From NCBI RefSeq assembly GCF_910592395.1, contig NC_088315.1:19324219-19388218 (forward strand): a stretch of DNA of 64,000 nucleotides, written 5' to 3'. Origin of the DNA: Lineus longissimus. Lineage: Eukaryota; Nemertea; Pilidiophora; Heteronemertea; Lineidae. Positions 56,510-64,000 of the stretch are shown here, piece by piece. Numbering within the stretch: position 1 is the first letter of the stretch; every line of letters starts with the position of its first letter. Both the position numbers and the translations under genes were made by a program. The notes beneath the pieces were generated by a model. It was given only the letters and a program-made list of their open reading frames with translations. It searched no databases and had not been told where the DNA came from.

Positions 56510-57098
56510 AGTCAAGTCCAGGTGTCGATTTCATCCTATGATTGCCAGAGACCTCTGTTGACGTGAAAAGGAATTGGATATTTCCGTACTCCCATGGATG
56601 ATATACCTGTGTCGGGTGATTGGTTGGTTTACAGAGTGAATGCTGCTCACGAAAGAAGGTGATCAGGCCTACCTGGTCAGTGTTAAGGTTTGTTAAATCG
56701 AGACTTTGATTTCATACAAATCCCATTATCATAATTTCGGCCCTTTAACCACGGTAAATCACAAATATCGTCTTTGTCGCTTCTTTCGTCTTCACTTGAA
56801 ATATTTCTAGCATCTAATTTGTAAACCAACCAATATCACAACAGCACCTTACAAGTTGAAACAGGCAATTTGTGATAACATTCAAATTGAATGGGTAAAT
56901 TTTTCTGAATTATGCTTTCATCTGATATAGGAACTACTTTTCTTGCCACGTATTCTCTTCTCAGGACTGTGGACGTTTCACGACTTGGCATTCCGTGAGA
57001 TTTAACGTTTTATAACCTGTCGAAGTGATTGCTCAATGTTCATGACCACTTTGTATATTCATGTACATTCTTACATTTTTCCATCCTTCAGCAAACTA

Positions 57099-57283
57099 CT
57101 GTGGAACCTCTCCATTGGGGACACCCATGAGACTGAGAATTGCTGTCCCTTATAGCGAGGTGTCCTGATTACAAATGTCAAATTGAATGAAAATGACCCA
57201 AGTTTGGAACCAAAATCTGTGTCCTCAATATGGAGGGTTTCTTGCTTATAGAGGTGTCAGTTATCAGTAGAGATGTTCAACTG
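57099..57283. mobile_element. Family G MITE whose right end passes into a minisatellite
   Basis: Left end CTGTGGAACCTCTCCATTGG, middle GAGGTGTCCTGATTACAAAT and ATTGAATGAAAATGACC, right end AGTAGAGATGTTCAACTGTG. The right end is a decayed GGGAGGTTCTACTGTA, and the same words then repeat onward from 57293. Confidence 0.7.
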
Positions 57284-57615
57284 TGCTTATTACTAGTAGA
57301 GATGTTCAACTATGCTTATTAGTAGAGATGTTCAACTATGCTTATTAGTAGAGATGTTCAACTGTGCTTATTAGTAGAGATGTTCAACTATGCTTATTAG
57401 TAGAGATGTTCAACTATGCTTATTAGTAGAGATGTTCAACTATGCTTATTACTAGTCGAGATGTTCAACTATGCTTATTAGTAGAGATGTTCAACTATGC
57501 TTATTACTAGTCGAGATGTTCAACTATGTTATTTAGTAGAGATGTTCAACTATGACATACTGTGCTTATTAGTAGGAATGTTCAACTATGCTTATTAGTG
57601 GAGATATTCAACTAT
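57255..57615. repeat. Minisatellite (AGTAGAGATGTTCAACTATGCTTATT)n
   Basis: About 12-13 head-to-tail units of 26-29 bp: AGTAGAGATGTTCAACTATG then CTTATT, with variants ACTAGTCGAG and TAGGAATG. The first unit overlaps the right terminus of the MITE at 57099-57283. Confidence 0.9.
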
Positions 57616-57797
57616 GACAACAAAATAATGCATTTTTTTAGTTCCTTTGTAAGTTTGGTGCTATTTACCACACTATTTCAGATTACTTCTTTTTTCTACT
57701 TACTGGAACTTGACAACCTGGTCCCACAAAAACAATGTGATTTTCAGAATAAGGGGGCCCATGGTCCTACAACTGTTATGAAAGCTCGGAGCTGCCA

Positions 57798-57997
57798 TTA
57801 AAGGAGGAGAAGAGAGAGTTATAACGGGGCAACTGTTACGGCATACACCGAGATTATGTATAGGGGGGGACTTGCATACATCAAAAAATGGGCAGAAACA
57901 TTCAATATTTTGGTTTTTCACACTTGCTGATGTATATCTGTGGCGCTACCTACTGAGAAGCACGTTTACCAGTGGATTCCCACTTCTCCTCCTTTAA
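57798..57997. mobile_element. TTAA-flanked 200-bp inverted-repeat element
   Basis: TTAAAGGAGGAGAAGAG at the left and CACTTCTCCTCCTTTAA at the right: a 15-bp inverted end including TTAA on both sides (57798-57801, 57994-57997). Non-coding. Likely another piggyBac-type MITE. Confidence 0.75.
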
Positions 57998-59164
57998 TAC
58001 TAGAGATACTAGGAACCAGGTTATTGAGAGGCATATCAAGGACAGAATTTTCATGTGAAAATGTTTTCATTTTATTTGCACTGAATCCCTGAATTGTAAT
58101 CACTGATAAACGGGTTTTAATTTTTTGGGCATTTTTGATGTGATTTTGATTGTAAAAAATAATGATTAATCCGATTATGGCTATCCTGTTGATATAAATA
58201 TACATGTATAAACAATTCTTAATGGTTTGGGATCAAATGCTGTTTCTAAACAGATTTTCAAAATATGATGAGGTCTAAAACCATTGGTACTTGAAATAAA
58301 ACTGTTATATTATGTGCTAATCAAGAAATCAAATTAAATAGAAAAATTAAAATTGTCAATTTTGTCAGTGTACATGTATTTGTAGCATTCTCTGTGAGAT
58401 ATTCAAAGGTGGTTATGTTCATATTTCTGGCAGTTCCAATGAACAGTGATTTCATTTTAACCTGTTTATTCTTCACTCCGTCAGAAAATTGATTGAAGGT
58501 TTTAACAACTACATGTATGTATAAATGCATGTACAAATGAGACTTCAGACTGATGAAATTGAAACCGCTTGCGACATGTGTATGTAGTTTATTAAAAAAA
58601 TTCTCAATAGCGTGTGGTTTGTCTACAGGGTGATCACATAAATTGTTCAAAATTATGTATAAATGAGAGCTTATTTATTAGCTGAGTTGAATAGGCCCGA
58701 AACATTAAGCTTTGTGTCGAGACTCCTTATGCAAAACTTTAGTTTCATCATTCTAAGACCGCCTTGAATTATCATGAAATCGACAACACGTGACGTCATG
58801 ATCATTGGACAAACCGGTCATCGACCTTTTGTCTATCCTGATTGAACATGTTGATTGGCATCAAACAATCATGTGCATTATACTTACCGGGGCTTGGCTA
58901 GAAGATTCAAAATTGGTCTTATATCGGTGGAACTAGAGTATAATTAATATGTCAACATTTGCACTCCTGTTGTGCCACAATATCATCTGTTTTGGTCAAA
59001 TCTTCATCACACTGGTGCATCAGATTAATTATACCGCCTGGTCAAAAATCTTTCCACAAAAAACAATCCCTATTACATATTTGTAACTTGTTAGTTTCAT
59101 TGAGGGCAAACAAATGTGTATTCGGCAGGCCGTAGCAATTAAAGGCCATCAAAGCCTAATAGAG

Positions 59165-59310
59165 TGTTTCACGGTCAGCCATGCTGAAACGCAGAACATG
59201 ATTTGTCTTGCCTGACTCAACTGAATCAAATGCTGTCATGGTCATTTGGGCTTGCTTTCTTTTATTTGTCCCTCCAGCATGGCAGGTGAAGACGTCATGT
59301 GAACCCACTA
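59165..59310. repeat. Dispersed repeat pair, copy 1 (copy 2 at 61645-61800)
   Basis: Both copies share TTTCACGGTCAG, CTTGCCTGACTCAACT, AATGCTGTCATGGTC, GTCCCTC(C/A)AGCATGGCAGGTGA and CATGTGAA/CATGAAACC. Same orientation, about 80 percent alike by eye. The inverted words CATGCTGAA..., GCATGGCAGG suggest an old inverted-repeat element. Confidence 0.65.
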
Positions 59311-59608
59311 TTGACAGGCTTTACAATAGCTGGCCCTTAGTTGGACCAGGGGAATGTGAAAGCCAAGAGAGTAAAAGGGTTCACCCATATTCTTCCTCTT
59401 CAGCATTCACTCTGTACTTGGAGGTATTAATCTCCTTGGAGTATTCCTCCTCCAAGGCTGGGTGAACGTTTGAGGTGACGTGTATGGTTAGTCACCAAAT
59501 GACTGTTATGATGTTATGTTGTCAAAAAGCTAAATAAGAAGAATGCCAAGTGGCAATTTTTCAAAACCATGAAATAATTCGGTGGTAATCCTTTTTGGAC
59601 TTCAGAGA

Positions 59609-59915
59609 AGTGTTTTTCAGATAGAGCAGGCCAAAGGTTCATTACATAACTGACCTCTTCTCACTGAGTTGTAGTAGGGTAGTGTGATCATGAATGGTAA
59701 TGTTACACAACCCTGGGCTTTAGTCGACCCCATGAAAGTGCTATACTCTGTTTATTCAGTGTTGTTTAGGGCTACCCTAAGGATAATCTTGGTAAGGCCT
59801 ACCTAAGAATAATCTGTTGTTGTTCAAGACCACTATCTTTTGGTAAATGTGGTCTGGTCACATTCCTGAGTTCAACTGAGTACCTTTGATCAAAACAATA
59901 TGAAAAACACTTAAT
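59609..59915. mobile_element. Family E element without the tandem array
   Basis: GTGTTTTTCAGATAGAGCAGGCCAAAGG at the left (given here as its two halves GTGTTTTTCAGATAGAGCAG and GCCAAAGG) and CAAAACAATATGAAAAACAC at the right. Core words GTAATGTTACACAACCCTGGG and CACTATCTTTTGGTAAATGT match 12405-12760. The GTCATAGTTGAC array is absent. Confidence 0.65.
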
Positions 59916-60254
59916 ACAGTTGGTGCACCAGTGTTCAGTGTTTCATTTCGGTGTGTTCTTTGTGGTTAAACCACCATCTTTTGTTCATAGATTGTTGGTG
60001 CGATTGCCAATGAGGTGCTTTTATTATCTAATCAGTTGATTATCAGGGTCAGGTTGTAAATATGCTATCTGTATCATTGTAAATATTCACTAATCAGCAA
60101 TATATATTTTATATAATATCAAATAATAAAGACATTTATGAGGAAAACGTTGCTTTGATCTTTCTCTTACTGTATTTGGCGTGAAATGGTATTGGCTGTG
60201 ACGTCACCATCAGCAATGGTCATTTTCTCTTAAACATTCCTGATCAAGGTTGTC

Positions 60255-60335
60255 AATGAGAGTGGAACCTCCCTTTTCAAGACAACTCTATAATAAGGAC
60301 ACCCTCTCCATTGAGGGCACTGGGCCTTAGGAGGT
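60255..60335. mobile_element. Family G MITE fragment
   Basis: GAGTGGAACCTCCCTTTTCA, then ATAATAAGGACACCCTCTCC and GAGGGCACTGGG; only the left part is present. Confidence 0.55.
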
Positions 60336-60399
60336 TCGGTTAGACTTTGACCAAGAGGCTTCTGCCTTGAGGCGAGTTGTCCACAGGTCCTCGGCTATG

Positions 60400-61015
60400 A
60401 GGTGAAGAGCCAGAAGATGGTCCAATTGATGGTTCTCGAATGTGCTTCAGAGGTGAGGATGGAGTAATTGAAGGGTCCCCGGCAGAAAAGGGAGAGTTGA
60501 AGAAGAGTCCTCAGCAGTAAGGAGTGTGTTGAAGGGTCCTCGACAGTGAGGTGAGATTTGATAGCGGGCCCTCAACAGGAGATTGGAGTTGCTGAAGGGC
60601 TTCCTCACTCTTGGGGTCCCTCTATCAACTCCATTATCACTGCTGAGGTCCTTGTATCAACTCCATTCTCACTGCTGAGGAACCTCTCACTGCCGAGGAA
60701 GCCCTTCATCAACTCCATTCTCACTGCTGAGGAAGCCCTTCATCAACTCCATTCTCACTGCTGAGGTCCCTCTCACTGCCGAGGAAGCCCTTCATCAACT
60801 CCATTCTCACTGCTGAGGAAGCCCTTCATCAACTCCATTCTCACTGCTGGGGTCCCGGTATCAACTCCAATCTCACTGCCAAGGTCCCTCTCACTGCGGA
60901 GGAAGCCCTTCATCAACTCCACTCCCCTGTGGAGGACCCAATATCAACTCTCATCTCACAGTGAAGGACCCGGGTCCTCAGCAGTGAGAATGGAGTTGAT
61001 ACAGGGTCCTCGAGG
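60400..61015. repeat. Minisatellite (CTCACTGCTGAGGAAGCCC TTCATCAACTCCATT) with units in both orientations
   Basis: A long run of about 33-36 bp units such as TCATCAACTCCATTCTCACT followed by GCTGAGGAAGCCCT, with GGTCCCTCTCACTGCCGAGG variants (about 60610-60965). Both flanks (60450-60600 and 60965-61015) carry the same motif inverted (GGTCCTC...CAGTGAG...GGAGTTGA), so the array sits between inverted blocks. Confidence 0.8.
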
Positions 61016-63830
61016 GATGAGGATGCTGAAGACAGTCTCAATCATGATTTTGGGGGTTTACTTAGGGGTGTCCCATCATCGAGGAGAGAGCAGTCCTCCA
61101 AATCCTGGTGATCTTCCTTCAATATCAATCAAACTGTGGCCAGGGCAGCACAAGAGGAGGTCCAGAGTATTCAAAACTACCAAGCCAAATTGAACCAACC
61201 AACCATGACGTATGTAGAAGTTCAATTTATTACAATATGATAAATTTACACATGATGATAAAATATAATCAATAACTGGAGATAATACACTAATATATAA
61301 TGATCATCCATGATAAACAAGCGGTACACCAATCTTCTTAAGGCCAAATGACTGAATTTCTTGGTTCACAGGTGGAGAACCCATCAGACTTTTCGACATT
61401 TGAAAATTCGAGTTCTAATGAAGTTTCGAGTTTGGAAATCACAAGCCGGTGTTACCCAAACTACAATATTCAAGTTGGATTTATGAAGCACTCAAGCACA
61501 GCTTTGACATGCTTGAGTACAACTTTAACCTTTTCTCCCCAATCTACCCGTTTAGACTCTGCCAGTTAATACATTAGACTGGTCCATAAAGAAAAGTGGG
61601 GTCGTAAAGGTTCCACTTTTCATGTTGTTTTTATCTTTGTATATAGCGTTTTCACGGTCAGGTATGTTGGAGGGTAGAACAATGACTATGGTCTTGCCAT
61701 GCCTGACTTAACTATTAATCCAATGCTGTCATGGTCTTTTGGACATGCTTTCTTTCGTCTGTCCCTCAAGCATGGCAGGTGATAACATCACATGAAACCA
61801 CTACATTGTATTTATTTTTTCTCACCTTCTAAAGGTTTGTCCTATAAACCAATAAATACAAAACATGAGGCCAAAGGATGATTCATTGCATTCATACAGC
61901 GGAATCAGTAACAACCTTTCCGAGGGTATTTCTTTCAAAGGCTCAAACCTGTGTTGCAACATAAGTTTGTAAACACAAACAAGGCTTCTTGTGTTTCCTG
62001 GCATAGCTTCACCACTGTGAGGAAGTTGTAAGCTGGATGTGCTGTCCATAAGGCCCAGATTAGAGTTGGTGAATGTCTAAGGCCGGATTTACTCGGAGAG
62101 GTGGCTGGCCCCGACTCGAGATGTGGAAGACCCTCGGAGAGGTGGTTGCTGGTTCCACAGGTGTACATACATGTAACATGATATAAACTACAGACTAAAT
62201 TTCACTAAAACAAGACCTCGTCTTCTGACCACTAAGTGTGTCTGGAATACTATACTGTACTGTTGCATTAATACCAGAACAAAACAAGTAATTATAAGGG
62301 CCGGTTGTTCAATCAGCATTTTCTCAAACAGGCCTGAAAATCATGTATGCGCACTTTGGTATCTTCAGAAAGGTTTCAGGATTAGTCTTGGCAAAGAATG
62401 TAAAGCACTTTGAGAATGTAGTTCAATCTAAAGCGCTATATAACATCTTTCATTTGATTTTTCACGTTTCAAGACCAACTTATCATTCCTGCCTAAATAT
62501 GATTTCTTTTTTAGGACTCACATCACTTTACATAGTTGATAGTAATTAATCACTGAAATTATTTGTTTTGCCTGGTACACTACATTACAAGCAGTAGAGT
62601 TTATAGCAAACAATTACTTTAGTAAGAACATAACCTGAATATACATGACAAATACCAACATCTGTACAAAACCTGCACAATATACAAATAATCATAATTA
62701 CAATATCTGTCATTTCATACGATTTAAACATGATTAGGACGTATATGGCTCATTAAAATAAGGTCAGTGAAGGATTCTTCTTAGAACACAGGCAGTAAGA
62801 GTTAAGGGCAATTACCTTACGAAATAAAGGAAACAAGATTTATTCTGTCATCCTCGGGGTCACAAATTCAAATTTACAAATTGTTCTAAGAAGTATCCCT
62901 CGTTTCATAATTTCAATCAATTTAAACAAGTTGATATGATATGTTGGATATATTCTTCACAAAAATTCTCTCAACCTCGCGGTGCTAAAATTAATGTCGA
63001 CAATGTCATCGCTTTCCAACAAGCAGAGTGCATGAAGTCGAATGACCATAGGCTGTGCAGCGACGTAATTCAGGCAGCGACTTTGGATGTCAATTCATGG
63101 CCCTGACCCTGCTCACATCGCCCACAATGCGGGTAACATCTCGTCTGAGGTGGCTAGATTTCCATACCACTAATAAAGTACACCTACTGGGTGAATGACG
63201 TCAATTTTACATCCTAAACCTTTCACACAATTTCACAAACAGTGACATACATTGAGGCTATATGGATAACTTTGTTACTGTCATACGAACATTTCTTCAC
63301 GAGACATTTTCCCTTTATACATAGCACCCCGACTCAACATTTGAACATCTAAGGACCGATTTACAATGTTATTACAGCCAAAAAACGAAGCAGAGAAATT
63401 CTGTACCGTGGCGTTTATCTACCGATGGTGGTGTTGTCATCGGTATTGGTTGACGTCATGATATCCAAGGCTGGGTCAGACATCGCAAAAGTGGTCCGCA
63501 AGCAAAGCGGTTTAGAATAACACAATGTTATTTTAAATATACTTATATGTCCAGATAGCTTTTTTCCCATGGATAGATTTAGAGACCAATAACATATTCA
63601 AATAAAAACATAATTGCTTCATACCAGCATGAGTTTTTAACCTGCCCACTATGTCTGGCATAGATATGATGCAATAATAATGATGTAACATTTTTAACAG
63701 TCAGCCCTTGAGTCATAAACAACTACATAAGTATGATAACATTGGACAATGATGACAAGTGTATACGTACACAATCTGTATGCACAAATAGGATGAAAAA
63801 ATGTCCAAAGCTGTTTGGCAGGGGCGTCCA

Positions 63831-64000
63831 TTAAAGGGGAACTATAGGCAGGAGAAAGGTGATCCAACAGGCGGTCTTCAGTGAGGGTGGGGGACTGGGG
63901 CTAGTTTTACCCAGCAACCACATTTCTTGCACCAATGTAGTGTGAAAGAATAGAGACACCTATTGGGGACTTCATCCGACCTCCGATTCCTGCCTATAGT
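63831..64000. mobile_element. TTAA-type MITE, family B, cut by the window edge
   Basis: TTAAAGGGGAACTATAGGCA then GGAG at the left; the last bases of the window, GATTCCTGCCTATAGT, are its inverse. The final few bases and the right TTAA would lie just beyond position 64000. Confidence 0.75.

Larger units (their letters stand above)
56510..64000. other. Gene-poor right end of the window
   Basis: Follows the choline kinase stop. No exon with convincing similarity or splice phase was found on either strand. Content: choline kinase 3' UTR (end unknown; AATAAA near 60125 is a distant candidate), a family-G MITE, two minisatellites, family C/E/B relatives, and a dispersed pair at 59165-59310 and 61645-61800. 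The AT-rich last 1.4 kb contains several TTTATT words and could be 3' UTR of a minus-strand gene beyond the edge; this is only a possibility. Confidence 0.45.

Noticed and set aside
61348-61569. 73-codon plus-strand frame
   Set aside because: Ser/Thr-rich, no domain, no splice signals of note; consistent with chance.

Overview
The window is a piece of a multicellular animal nuclear genome. Genes are split by GT-AG introns of 0.1 to 3.5 kb, all recognisable proteins are animal housekeeping types, and introns and intergenic DNA are crowded with short inverted-repeat transposons, minisatellites and tRNA-like repeats. Protein similarity and repeat content suggest a bilaterian invertebrate, perhaps a marine lophotrochozoan, but the sequence alone does not fix the species.

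Seven protein genes can be assembled exon by exon. Six have both ends in the window. From left to right: the first three exons of a NAP1-like histone chaperone (minus, leaving the left edge); farnesyl pyrophosphate synthase (plus, 5.7-9.0 kb); a PNPLA2/brummer-type triglyceride lipase (minus, 20.2-12.8 kb); SAAL1 (plus, 20.9-25.6 kb); an unrecognised secreted protein of three PAN/apple-like cysteine modules (plus, 27.9-32.9 kb); cytoplasmic cysteinyl-tRNA synthetase (minus, 45.8-34.9 kb); and choline/ethanolamine kinase (plus, 47.5-56.5 kb). In every chain the reading frame is kept across all proposed splice junctions. From 56.5 kb to the right edge no gene was found, only repeats and AT-rich DNA.

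Six of the genes form three head-to-head pairs: NAP1L with FDPS, PNPLA2 with SAAL1, and CARS1 with choline kinase. Each pair is separated by 0.8 to 1.9 kb between start codons, so shared promoters are possible. The human counterparts NAP1L4, PNPLA2, SAAL1 and CARS1 all lie on chromosome 11p15, with CHKA on 11q, so the block looks like a remnant of an ancestral bilaterian linkage group. Three genes act in lipid metabolism (isoprenoid chain building, triglyceride breakdown, phosphatidylcholine synthesis), but nothing in the sequence shows that they are co-regulated.

The repeat landscape is the most unusual part. At least eight families of non-autonomous inverted-repeat elements are present. One TA-flanked family has about twelve copies or fragments. 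One copy lies right beside the splice acceptor of the secreted-protein gene and carries a likely branch point. The end of another appears to have seeded a minisatellite. A TTAA-flanked element has its unoccupied target site preserved in a neighbouring duplicate.
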